From positions 4,464,001 to 4,528,000 of the forward strand of contig CM060200.1 in the NCBI GenBank assembly GCA_030562195.1: a stretch of DNA of 64,000 nucleotides. The letters are read 5' to 3'. Source of the DNA: Nipponacmea schrenckii. Its lineage: Eukaryota > Mollusca > Gastropoda > Lottiidae. A program made the position numbers and the translations under genes. The notes under the pieces are model-generated. The model was not told the origin of the DNA and did not search any database. It worked only from the letters and a program-made list of their open reading frames with translations. Within the stretch, counting starts at the first letter, position 1. Each line of letters begins with the position of its first letter. Of the stretch, positions 46,763-60,700 are shown in pieces.

Positions 46763-49700
46763 TTTATTCTTTCTGTGAAGTGATGATTTTAGTGTCTCAT
46801 TAATTATATTATAAACATAAAAAAAAATGAAACTATAAAAGACTTCATTATTTGAAGATGTTTCTGCAAGCTAATTCATAACCGTTTGACAGTAATCAAA
46901 TCCATGATTTATTTGAAAGTAATGTCACACTTGAATTATTAGACTCTACCGGTTTCCTGTTGAAACCAGATAATTGTTTTGTTAAGTTTTCAGAACCCAA
47001 GCTATTTTTGAGATGGCAGCAGCTGTTAGGATTACATGAAATCTAATTGTTCATTAATTACAGCTTCTGTTTGTATAATTCAAATTTTCTGTCATATGTC
47101 AGTTGTGCGTCATTCCAAAGTAAGTAATTAAGGTCTTCATATATCTTTGTTGCAACGAGCATTCGTGAGACTTTAAATACAGTAATAACCACCTATACCA
47201 TAAACATCAATTTACTTATATATGAGTACATACCATTTCAAAGTTGAATCAAAACTTTTGCTTTGTCAAAATTTCGGCTTGTTCTGATCTAGTTACGGCA
47301 GTGCATTTGACATCCTCATTGCATTTGGTCTGGGTGGTTATTCTGCATGAAACTATATTCACAAAACTTATCAAATCGTTAAATCTCTTTAAATTGACGT
47401 CAGCAATGCTTTATTTGTACAAAACAAGGAATAAAAAATGGCCTTATTTATTAAGATATTCCCATTTGCTAGAAATCACTTGTGAATCACAACAAACATC
47501 TATGTTAGACTGGAAAAGCTTTTAACGAAAATGAATAGACAAAGAACAAAAAATAGTTGATCTTGAAATAGAAGCATAATTCTAATGTGAGTCAAAACAT
47601 TATGGTAAAAGATGGACTGATCGGAAATTCTATAATTGACTCTAAAACGTTTTGAATGCTTAGCAGTTGCATAAAATTTTTATTTCTGTTAAATGTTATT
47701 TTTGTTTTAAATAAGTTTTTTCTTCTGAAACAGTAATATGTCATATCCAACATATTATGTATCTTTCATGTAACAGAATACCTGTGCATTGTTCAGCAAA
47801 TGGTAGTAAGCTCGAATTTCTGCATGCATTAATTATTAGTCCTATTTGGAAGTAAGGTCTATAGATTTTATCTTAGTTCCAAAGCTTAACAAGGCCGCTG
47901 TTATAACTAACTCAATTGTCACCTGAAGGCAGAAAAATCATTATACCTCATTATATATTTTATCCAGAAATAATTAGAACTGCATCTATTTTCCATGACA
48001 GCAACATGAGTATTGACAAACCTAGTACGGTAGTTAGCAGGAAATATCGCTAGATTGCGTCGTCTTGTCCAATAGTGAGAAATAAAGCCATACTCTACGT
48101 TCAATAAATCTAATACCACAAATGTCAATCGGTGACCGTTTTAGCGTCAGAGAAGATAAGGCGTTGAATATTGTCGTAGAAACACGGTGATGATTTGACT
48201 TCTTTACGTGTTATGATTTGTTCTAACTAGAATCTAGTTGGATTGTTTTATCAACTCTTTACTATGGAATGTATAAGAGCATGATGATTGATATGAAATT
48301 TTCATTCTGTGGACAAGGATTTGTGAATCTGTAGCAATGTAAGTACTATAAATTGGAAATACATTTTTTTCTAAAGGTAAAATATCAATATAGAAAATAA
48401 TCTGACTTTTCTTTTGTGATAAAAATATTGGGATCAGATCTGGTGGCTATTTTTGACCAGAAATAAATAATTTAGTCTTACAATTTTAAAATTTCAAAAA
48501 CACCATCAGTTTTCTGTCACGATTGTTAACTTGTATAAAGTTTTGAAATTTTTTTGACATTCAGTACCCTAACACATATAGAGCATTACTTCAGGTTAAA
48601 TATTGGTGGAATTAAAACCAAATTTGTTCAGGGTAAGTTTCTACCGTAGGTATCCTGGGACTATTGGCACATATTTGTTTCAATGACTAACAAATATGAA
48701 TGAAACAGTTCTTGTTTGAGTATTTTAACACATGTTGACTATCTCAATATCATACATTCGTGATAGTTTGTTGATTTTATACTTTTAATATCCTGATCTC
48801 AAGTGTAATCTTTTCATAAAGATATTATAGTTAATGATATTTTTGATGGCCATTGTAATGACTGGGTAGTTATGCACCAAATGCTTTGAAGAATCTTTGA
48901 TCTTTTTTTAACAGGTTCAAATTTAAAATAACAATGAGTCTGTAATAGGTTAGGAATGAAGCTGAAAGAATAATGACTTCTGAGAATTCTCTCAAGATTT
49001 GTCTTCATGATTTACAATTTGTACTAATTGGACAAAAGAGTATTGTCTACCTTTAAATAATGACTTTTTATTTTTTTTTTTCATGAAAGAAATCAAAGCA
49101 ATTTTCAGGATTTGAAATATATATAATATTAATTTTTTGAAATTGTTGGTTTGTAAATGAGAATAATATGAAAAACAATAAATGTCAAACGCAACACTTA
49201 GATAAAAATTATGTCAAACACAATACTTTGATAAACATTATGTCAAACACAATACTTTGATAAACATTATGTCAAACACAATACTATGATAAACATTATG
49301 TTAAACACAATACTTTGATAAACATAATGTTAAACACAATACTTTGATAAACATAATGTTAAACACAATACTTTGATAAACATTATGTCAAACACAATAC
49401 TTTGATAAACATTATGTCAAACACAATACTTTGATAAACATTATGTCACACACAACTATGATAATCATTATGTCAAACGCAACACTTTGATTAACATAAT
49501 ATCAAACACAATACTTTAATAAACATAAATATTTCAAACACTATAATTTATTAAACACTATATGTAATATAAAAAATACAAATTCTTGCTTATATTATGA
49601 GAAAATAAAAATTATTTACCATTGAATTTGTAATCTCGTGCAAAATCTCTCTGTAAAATTTAGGTGAATACAATTGATGGCATAACAGAGGAATTTTTAG

Positions 49701-51634
49701 GATATTTTGAGCAAGTTTTTTTTTAACCGCAAGTTTATTTTATAAGTAATGTCTTGATTAATTTTTTCTGTAATTATTTTTAACGTCTTTTAATGATTCT
49801 CTGGTAATGATTTATAATAGTTGAAAGATTATTTCACCTGTAAAACACACAGGTGAGACATGCTGTTGACTTGCAGTCAAGAGATTATCAACAATTGTCT
49901 TAACACAGAGAAAGTACTGACTGATATTTTTTGTCAATTTGAATTCCTTCTACTGTCTCAATTTCCTTTTTTGCGAAATTTTGAAGAAACTGATCGATAT
50001 ACTGTATTTCAAAAGCTTTCTATAATAAATGAACCAAATAGAATATTTAAGCAGATATAAAGCTTATGTCTCTTTAATTTAGTTAAAAATATAACCTATT
50101 GTTCTATTCAGAACGCTGAAATAGTAGAGAATAAAGCACCCGTAGAAATTATTCATAATCAGATTAGAGGTTTAGACCTAGATCCAGACAACATGAAATA
50201 AGAAAGGATAAAAGGGATAAATAGACATAGATTCATAGATTCACAGTGGGTCAATAATTGTTGGTAGCAATCACAGTGGGAGGAAGGCAATTTTCTTTTT
50301 ACATCCCTTTCCAATAAAGGGAATTAAGAGATCTAACATCAGTAAGGCATAGAAAGACTGTAGAAAAAAATTGGATTTGCAGCCTTAATTGTCTTGTTAA
50401 CTAGCATGATTATAACAGAATGTGTATTGAGAGAAATATCTGTGGCCAGGTTAAATTTTTTATATATAAATAAATCTAATATTTTTATTTATAACTATGG
50501 GAACAAAATTTCTTTTTTGTTGCCATGATGTAGTTACGGCTGATATCTTTAGTCCTAATTGTTGTAAGACTGGTTTATATATTGTTATGATTGATTATAC
50601 TGATACTGATATTGCTGCATGTAATATAAACATATATTGTCATCCTATGTCTGTCCTTTATTCAGATTTTCATGAAACTTGATATGCTTCTATGTAAATA
50701 AGGTCTGGCATATTTCAACAAGGTGTTGATGAGTTATTGCTCATGTAAATTTCATGATTAACTAAAGGTCATTGGCCGTAGAGCTAACTTTGGTCATCAG
50801 ACTAGTTAATTAATATCTGGTTCGAACTTGAAAAATGGAATTGTGATGTACAACTGACTTTTCTAACTCCTAGTACATCACCTACATAACAGTTTATTGA
50901 ATAAAGACAAATCAGACAAATATATCATTGTATTTTTCTCTTTCAGTAGAAGACACAGCTTAAACTAATAACCAACTGATAATAATACTTCAACGCTGAG
51001 ATCAACTAGATGGTTATCATCATGTGATTGTTTTGATTGGGATGTACATTAATATTTTTAATGGAAAATGTGGACTGTAATGGATAATGGTTTTTTGAGA
51101 TATATCTTTACATACACTAATACGCTGTAAGTAATTTGGATATAGCAATTGGGAGTAATTGATGTAAAATATATATATATATAATTAACAGTTCCATTGT
51201 GTTCCAATATATTTTGTGATTGCCACAAAAGAAATTGTGACAAACTTATAAAAACACGAAATCAAAGAGTGAATGTTTAATAGATATCAAATTTAGAAAA
51301 TTACACTATAGAAAGTGATGTTGTCTGTACCATATTTCTTTGAGAATTGGTAAAACAAAGGTCTATTTCTGGAAATAAATCAAAGGAACCAAGTCAATGA
51401 CATTGTCTGTTTTAAGAAATAATACAACCAAAGTGTGGTAATAGGATTAATTCCTAGTTTAATTCTGGTAAAAAGTGTGTGATATATATATAGGTTAATA
51501 TTGACCAAGTATTTGATTGGTTTTGATTAGTGGAATTGTAGATGTGTGAGATTATCATTGAGACAGTTGATGTTATTACAGAGCAGCGTAATAAAGGCTG
51601 TTGTCAACGGGCATGTAGTATATTCAGATGTAAT
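46763..51634. other. Intergenic/upstream region of the SCYL2-like gene
   Basis: Holds the 30-bp array (49181–49565) and, near the 3' end, the presumed SCYL2 promoter and 5' UTR, which cannot be delimited. A tRNA-like box A/box B pair (TGGCCGTAGAG at 50773, GGTTCGAAC at 50819) is present but does not fold as a complete tRNA. Confidence 0.4.
49181..49565. repeat. 30-bp minisatellite, about 12 copies
   Basis: The unit AAACATTATGTCAAACACAA then TACTTTGATA repeats every 30 bp, with sub-types GTCAAAC and GTTAAAC in blocks. The edges decay into AT-rich DNA. Confidence 0.9.
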
Positions 51635-51784
51635 ATGGATATGTTATCCATGTTAAAACATTCTATAATATCAGACGACAGTAACCCAATCCTCAAACAC
51701 TATGATTTGCAAAGACAAGTTGGAACTGCAGGTCCAGAAAATGTCTGGAAAATATTTGAAGCTATTCGCCTTGAGGATAGCAAG
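51635..51784 (+). CDS. SCYL2: SCYL2-like exon 1 (first coding exon)
   Basis: 50 codons from ATG 51635, ending GAG-GAT-AGC-AAG before donor GTAAGT (51785). It covers the leader and the first kinase-fold strands. The same frame is open upstream to ATG 51542, so a longer N-terminus is possible. Confidence 0.8.
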
Positions 51785-54700
51785 GTAAGTTTTTTTTAGT
51801 TTTATAAATTTCCACCACATTATTTTAATTTATATGGATCACTTGTCTGTTTTTACTCTTCAATATATCCAAATATAATGTTGAAAGCTTGTTATCTAGA
51901 AACAGGCAAAGAAAGATATGTCTGAGTTTTGATTATAAATACAAATGGATATAAACTAGTAAATTTTGTTTTAATAAAGAATAAACATTGTTTTGAAACT
52001 ACTCAAACCAGACTAATGTTGTATAACTTTCAATTCTATTTAAAAGTACCCTGACGTGCAATTTACTTTTTATTAAAATCAACTACACTGTATTTGTTCT
52101 TAGTTTAAAAATCCAAAGTAAATGTTAATATATTTGTGTATGACTTTGGTATTGAATACCCCAGTATGGCATCAAGCTTTCAGATTCAAGATAAAGGTTA
52201 TTGTCATTGATTTTTATTTTACCATAATCTAAAGCAATAACCAATATTTATGGTTTAATCTATTTGATGCCGTTATTTTAGTTTCAAAGGAATAACAGTG
52301 TATGTAACAACAAAGAACCATATAATGTTATATCTTAATAATCATTGAATATACATAAAAATCAAAGCAGTATAAGTTATGTATTATTTCAAGACAAGCT
52401 GATCAAAAGGAATAAACCGAAAATAAAAGAATTGTTAAAAAAGGCCACAATTTTTATTGGAGAGAAAACAAGATAAACTAGATTTGGATTAATTGAAATT
52501 TTGAATTGTGTGGAAGATGAAACATTGTTGTTGTAAGAAAAATGAACTTATATTATAAAGATGAAGTAATAGGACTAGTGAAAGCTTTTATCCACTTTAT
52601 GATTTCCTGCCTATGTTTTAAATGTCAGGAGAATTGGTTAACGAGCAGACATCTAATTAAACAGGAAATGACATCAATCAACTTTGGCGACTTTGCGCTG
52701 AGGAAATCTTCCATATATTGAGTTTCGGAGTTTTTAACGAAGAAATTATGTTACTTTCAGCTGCCTTCCCTCGCTTTTATTAACATAGTCTGAAAGGAAT
52801 AGAGATTCTATTTTAACCTTATTACCAAATATCAAGAGAGATCCTTGGTCATTTTATTTCATTGTCTCACTATCGGAAGTCAATTGACAAACGCTGAATG
52901 CCATTAATAACTTAAATAATAAACTCATTGAATAAAGAAACACTGAGGTAATTCTGCTGCTTGTGCAATAATTGTAAATGACAATCCAGATTATTGTTAG
53001 AATGTAGCCTACTGGCAGTCCTTTAAATGGTTGTTTTTCTGAACTTAGTTTTACTATTCAGTATGAGAATCAAAATTTCTAGTTTGTGTTTTGAATATTA
53101 TGAAACAATAGATATTCAAATGAGCTCCATATTGTCATTATGCACAAATGAATTTACATTTTTTTAAACATACTAGGTGTTCACTTTATTGACAATATTT
53201 CAAACATGCTAGGTGTTCACTGTATTTTCAAGTGTTACAATGCTTGGTGTTCCTTGAATTTACAATATTTTAAACATGCTAGGTGTTCACTGTATTTTCA
53301 AGTGTTACAATGCTTGGAGTTCCTTGAATTTACAATATTTCAAACATGCTAGGTGTTCATTGTATTTTCAAGTGTTACAATGCTTGGTGTTCCTTGAATT
53401 TACAATATTTTAAACATGCTAGGTGTTCACTGTATTACAATTTCTAAACGTTAAGTGTTGATTGTATTTACAATTTTTTAAAACATGCAAAAAAAGGTTT
53501 TTTTTAAAAAAACTTTTTAGTATTTACAAGTTTTAAAAATACTTGTTTTTTCAACCTGTATTTACAAATTTTAATCTTGTTTGGTGTCCACAAAACATGG
53601 TAGGCGATCACTGTTTTTATAATTTTTACACATGCTAGGTTTACAGTAGTATTTAAAAGTTTTAAAAAATATTTTTTTAAAAGTGTTCACTGTATTTTAC
53701 AAAATTTTTTAATTTTTTCTTTAATTTTTTGGTGTCAACAAAACATGGTAGGCGGTCAATGTTTTTATATTTTTTTACACATGCTAGGTGTTCACTGTAG
53801 TATTTACAAATTTGGAAATTATCTCTGTTCACTGTATTTACAAGTTTTAATCTTACTTGGTGTCAACAAAACATTCTAAGAGTTCTCTGTATTTACATGT
53901 GAGGTTTCACTAAAAAACTTCATTGATTACTTTTCTCTTCAGAATATGGGGACTGACAAGCCAGAGGAAAGGGCTATCTAATTAAACTCGACTCTTATTA
54001 TTGCCCATTCAATTAAACATTCAGTTATACATTAAACAATTTTAGCCAAGATTTTGAAAAATATGCTGACAATTTCGCAATTGTTTTCTTATTGGCTTAA
54101 GATTTAAAATTTGTCTGTCATTTGTTTACTTTAAAGATTTATTTATTAATATTTATTATAAAATATTTTTTCACTGAAATAATTGCTGATGTCAAATAGG
54201 TAAGAAAACAAAGTTTATATTTAATGAGGAAATCATCTCAGTGTTGCTATGACAACTGTCTAACAAATATTCTTTATGGTCAAACCTCTTTGCACTGATC
54301 TGATTATCTGTACCTATTCACAGCTGCTATAACGATGCTACTTCACAAACATCATTATCTGGTTTTACCAGGCAAATGACAATTGTATGACAGCACTATC
54401 ACCCTAGCAGACGTCATTTTTGCTGGTTATGGACATTATCTGAAAAAGATTTCTTTTCATTTACATATCCACAAATGGTTTTAACATGCAATATTCCACA
54501 GTCAGATTCTGTGAAGATTTTATGTCTTTTGTTAAATCAATATTAATTATTGTGTTATTTACGTTTAAGAATTGACCTTGGAATTTTGTAGGCTTGTTTT
54601 TTAAAAATTTTGTCAGGTTAACAAATTAGGAAAAGTAATTTTAGACTATTTTAATAGGATATTTTTCACAAGCCATTCATTTGACACCAACCAATTGATC

Positions 54701-57700
54701 AAAATTTTCGCAACAATAAATCAGCAAATTTTGATGAAGCAAACTGACAAATAATATTTATGCTGGTTGTAAAACAATAAGATCAATAATACCACAGATA
54801 TTTAAAGTACTATTACATCCAGTATACTTTCCACACAATTTACCATGTCCAAACCATACCCATATTCATCAAACTTCCTCCAGGTTATGGTAATACAAGT
54901 GAGGGAAATTCATTTATTATATAACTTGATGGGGAAATTACGTTTTCATAGCCAAATATTGTCTAGGAAATTTCAACCAATCAAATCAAATCACTTGTTA
55001 CAGACGCGTTTTCTTATTTTCTTGCCTACAAAACAAATTGTAGAGACCATAGTTCAATAATGATTACAAATAGCATTTCAAAACCTTAGGGGCTGATATT
55101 TATTCACTTTTCTCCACAACACAGTTTAAAAATGGCGGACAAAGTACTGCTTTTGACAACCACGTTGCAGAATCTTCTGAAGGTAGTACGTTATCTCCAA
55201 GACCAAATGGGGATTTCTGCAGTAGTACCTATTCAATATTTGATGTTTTCAACCCTTTTGAAATGCACATCAAAATCACCTGTAGATGTGCTGTTAGTTG
55301 AGCATAAGTACCTTTACTTCATTAATATCACGTTCATATCTTAATCGACATATGTCCTAATGTGTAATGTGTATATTATAATGTTTGTTGTCAGTTGTTT
55401 ACTGGTATATTTTCTTGTGAGAAGCCAATCGATTGTTTTTAAACAAAGCCTTTCAATATCCTAGACACATTATTTGTGTTTTCTTATCGGAAGAATGTCG
55501 CAAGAGTTTTTAATGCAATATTTGTATCAACCAGTAAAATAGATGATAATCTAGTGAAATCGTGAGACGTGAAATTGAATAAGTCTGAAGAAAATTTGAT
55601 TTTAAAAGAAATAGAGTTGGTATTAGTATATAGTTCAGATGAAGATAAAGTTGGAAATAAGGTTGTGGGTGTGTGACAGAGTTTCTCAAAGATATAAACT
55701 ATAGTCCAAGATTATTATTTAAACAAATACACATTCAATTTTAACCAAAGGCCCCAAAAACTATTGGAACTCTAGATTTTATATCACTGAGCTTATCGAG
55801 GGCCTTAAGAAAAAATAATTAAAAGATCCAGGAGAAAAATTTAGAGCCATGAGAAAAATTTAGAACCATGAGAAAAATAAGAGACATGAGGAAATTTAGA
55901 ACCATGAGAAAAATTTAGAGCCATGAGAAAAATAAGAACCATGAGAAAAATTTAGAGCCATGAGAAAAATTTAGAACCATGAGAAAAATAAGAGCCATGA
56001 GAAAAATATAGAGCCATGAGAAAAATTTAGAACCATGAGAAAAATTTAGAGCCATGAGAAAAATTTAGAACCATGAGAAAAATAAGAGACATGAGGAAAT
56101 TTAGAAACATGAGAAAAATTTAGAGATATTAAAAATATTTAGAACCATGAAAGAAATAAGAGCCATGAGAAAAATAAGAGCCATGAGAAAAATTTAGAGC
56201 CATGAGAAAAATTTAGAACCATGAGAAAAATTTAGAGCCATGAGAAAAATTTAGAAGAATGAAAGAAATAAGAGCCATGAGAAAAATTTAGAGCCATGAG
56301 AAAAATTTAGAGCCATGAGAAAAATTTAGAACCATGAGAAAAATTTAGAGCTTTGAGAAAAATTTGGAACCATGAGAAAAATAACAGACATGAGAAAATT
56401 TAGAACCATGAGAAAAATTTAGAACCATGAAAGAAATAAGAGCCATGAGAAAAATAAGAGCCATGAAAAAAATTTAGAACCATGAGAAAAATATATAGCC
56501 ATGAGAAAAATTTAGAACCATGAAAAATAATGAGAGCCATGAGAAGAATTAAGTCAAGTCCAATAATCAATACCACCTTGAAGGTTACACTGTTTTTTTA
56601 TGAAAACTGGTTATTGTCTCTTTGCCCCTCTCTATATCACTTGTCATTTAATTTAAGATTTGATATAAAGCGATAATGAGTGTTTATGTATGGGAATATA
56701 TTATTAGTGCCTACATTGTAAGATAAAGTACATTAGAGATATTGAATATTTTCATTTAATGAAAGTTAATTAATCTTGATAAAAGATCCCGTTCGTCTCT
56801 AACTGAACTTCTGGATTGAATGATAAGAGTATAGAATAGGGTCCATGTTGAAAGTCACAGTACGGTAATAAGGATAGAAAATAATTTAACTGTGCAAACA
56901 ACTGAATAGAAAATTGTGAAATTCCTATGTCTGGATTTTCTAATGACAATGATCATGTACTTGTAAAAAGCTGTAAAAAAATTATCTGACAGCTGGGAAA
57001 GATTCTAAGTTCCTTCTAAATTCATTCTGCCTACATTTATCATTTTAAATTTCTGTAAGATAAATTGATATTCACTTGCCATACCTGCTCCATACAAAGT
57101 GATGTAAATTTTGGAGATGTTGTATGGAGTAGATATGACGAGTGAGTAAGGTCTGGAGGTTGTTCCTGTAGTTACAGATCAATGGATCTGGTTTCCGTTT
57201 TATCATTATATCAAAACTGCCTTGTTTCCCCCTTGGAAAATTCCCTGGCCTTGACTCTGGTCCTGTCACCTAAATATTCTAACAAATGTCATTATTTCAG
57301 GAATCTTCATAATGTATTTGTATTAAATTGGCATAAACTCAGCCTAAAATAAAGACTGTAAAGTTTTGAAACTATTTTAATATTTGTGTCAATAAAAGAT
57401 TTACCAGCAGAAACACTAGGCAATACAAATTTATCAGCAAGTTAATCAGTCTGGTTAAATAAAGTGAGGAATCCCGACAGGTTCAGGCCCCCTGTGAATT
57501 GATCTGATATAAAAGTGATAAATCATTATAGATGACTAAATTACATTGTTCAGTTCCAATATATTGTCTATCTTTATAAAGTATTATTCTCCTTAAAATA
57601 TTCTTCAACAGTAATAAAAGCTGATCTATTGATTCTTCACCATAGTAAAAACAATTGATAAGACTATCATAGTTTTGCCAACCTGCCTTCAAAAGTGTCA

Positions 57701-60700
57701 TAGGACAATCCTTCAAACTTTTTCATTTCATTAGAGAAAACCTAATCCCTCATGGACAGGAACAAATATGATAGTCAAAAGAAGTGATTACCGGTAATAA
57801 AAAATAGAAACTGCAGAGTCAAAGTCATATGAAGTTGCTTTGTGGAGAATTTGACTTACCACTAGCATCAAGTGTTCTAGCAAAGTTATTGGTCATTTTA
57901 TTACAAATTGGCAGAAGCAGATTTGTCTAGAAATCTTGAAAATTTAAGAATTTAGAATTAACATAGCATATATTGTATGTGAAGTTTTTAGTACAAATAC
58001 ATTGATTCTAGTAATGATACAGTACTGACTTGATTGTCCAAATCACAAAATCTTGTATGATATTGACCATTAATGAGTACAGAAGTGAAAGAGCAGACAC
58101 AGTCCTCTGGATAATACATCTATATATACAGTTGCCTCATCAGTGTAAACAATCAATGCTTGTGTATAATTTTCTAATTTGAATGCATGGAACTTATTTT
58201 CTTACACAATGAAATAAGATACATGTATTATGTATTCTGTATAATACAAGAATTAATGCCCTATTTCTGTTGGTCTGAAACCATATAACGGTAATGACAA
58301 ATTAATTACTTTTAGATGAATGATAGACCTATCAATCTTAGACCTTGGTTTTATTTTGGTTTCATTCATTGTACTTGAAGAAATTTAATTTGCAGACATT
58401 CAGAGCAGTACATTGTGAACAGATAAAGAAGTATTTTTTATTCGGACAAAGTCGTGCAGGATTGTTATTTTCCTTTATAAATAGGATTCTTAGACTTGAA
58501 ATAGGCTGGAAGTGTATGATAATACTGGTTGTGTTCAATTTTGTGTCCTTTTTATTTCAATGTCCTTGAGATGTTTGTGAAGACTTCAAACTCATGACAC
58601 GTCTATCCTTCCTAAAAAATGAACATGCCATGAGACAATTAAATGCCAGATAACGTGCTTAAGTTTATTACCTGTACATTTAACTGTAGTGTATATCTAA
58701 GATAATCGTACAGATTTACCACAGCGGCACATTCAACTCTTAAGATGATTGGTGACCATAAGCAACCCATCATTGCTTAAGCCATTTAAAAATAGCACAG
58801 CTCCCAGAACTGTCCTGTCACCATCCAAACAGGGGTCTGGTACTCACTTCCTGTCATAATCAAGAACCTCTTGCTTGGGCCATCAATGCAATCAGCATTA
58901 TTCATTTGTGTCACAGCTTCCTTTAGTATCGACAAGGTTTAGCGACCCCACCCACATTGTATTGCATTTCTCAAGACACCTAAAGCAAACCTTCCAACAT
59001 GACAACGCCTGTCCACACACTGCCATACCCACCGAATACCATTCTGACATCAGAGTGATTCCATGTTCCTTTATTCAGCCCAGAGTTAAACCCATTGGAA
59101 CACTTGTGGGATAAGATGCAAAAACTAAACCAGATCCAACCACTTCAAAGAAATGCACAGAACTCGGTGCAGATCTCTAATAGTCTGAGGGCTGATTCCA
59201 ATAGTGTCTGTAAATTGTTTGTGCCACGCTATGTACAGAAGATACTTGGCTGTTAATATAGGTGGACACACCAGATACTGAACCAAGTCTCCATCTTTCG
59301 AGATCAAGTGATCAGAACCCTGATTATCATAGCAATAACTTGAAAGATGCTCTTGTGCCAAATGTGGTAGTTTTTTGTACCAATATCTGTTGTTTCATTG
59401 ATATCTGAATAAACAATTCACTATTTTCTGTGTTTTGCAAATGTTTCTTTATTTGTTAAGTATATTTATAACTTTCTTCATCTAATATTTTATACAAGGT
59501 GTCATATTGATCATAAAAGGGAATCCAAAGTTACTAAATACTTCCTACCTAACCTAAAGGTCCAAGACTTGATAATAGCATTTGTCTTGAAAGACTTTTA
59601 ATTTTATACCCAGTTGTTCTTGTAGTGTAGGTTGAAGGGCTTTTATTTGTTTATTTTGTAGTCTACTGTATAATTGACAGTTAGAAATGAAAAGGATAAT
59701 TCCACTGGTAGGGTAAAAACACCTCACTACACATTTCAGGGTATTGCACATATTCATTAATTACCTTTAATATTCATTTTAATTTAACTGAAAATCAAAT
59801 TGAGTTGCAGAGGGCCTCAGAATGCAGGAGAGTTTTATGTTAAAAACAAAATTACTGTAGACAGGACTCTAACCAAGTTAGGTGCACGTGCCCCATTTTT
59901 TATTTAGTTGAGGCAACGTAAAATAGGTGGTAAAACACAATTATCTTTAAATGAGATGATTGTGATTTTTGAAATATCTTGAAGAGGCTACAAACATTGC
60001 TTATATGTGTGAATTTACACATTTTCAACTGTTTTAAATTTGATTTTATGCATCTACACAAATAGACTCGGATAGTTTTATTTGATTTTCAGTTGAAAGT
60101 TATCCCACAGCAAGGGTAATTTACTTTCGGTTACCTCTGAAATTAATCAATAAACAAGAAAGGCATACAATTCTGTGTTGACTCAAAGACATAATTGTAC
60201 TGTTTCTTATATGAAAAGTACAACAATTTATATGTGTTACAATGGTGATGCAATGTGTACACAAATCTGTACTTTACTGGATTGAAATAGTGATTATTGG
60301 CAAATAAATTCCACAGACTGGAAAAATAATAAAGATGTGAGGGTTAATAACAAACCGAATCAGTCAGTTATGTGTAAAGTTTAACTTATGTATTTCATGT
60401 TATTGATGGTTTTCCATTTATTGAAAATTATATTTGAATAACTGAAAAATAATTAAATTGATTTAATAGAATCATTTTGTAGGAAATATCTAGAACAGTT
60501 TAATTCTGTCTGTATCTGTTATGCCAGTGTTTTTTTAGATGTCTATAGAGATTCATGTTTATGTTTGGCTATATGACTTGGTTACAAGTTCTTGTAATAG
60601 ATATAGCACTGTTTTCTCCGCATATAAAGTTCTGTTTTTTTACAATACAAATTTCATATTTTTTAGAAACTTGTCCATTTTTGTCCCAATGGATTTTCAT

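Noticed and set aside
50765..50835. tRNA-like box A/box B pair (TGGCCGTAGAG, GGTTCGAAC)
   Set aside because: Spacing is right but the acceptor and anticodon arms do not pair. At most a decayed SINE head.
55132..55344. ORF starting AAAATGGCGGAC, a good start-codon context (MADKVLLLTTTLQNLLKV)
   Set aside because: After a few plausible residues the frame gives no recognisable protein. It sits on the same strand inside the SCYL2 intron without supporting exons. ATGGCGG may be only a YY1-like motif.
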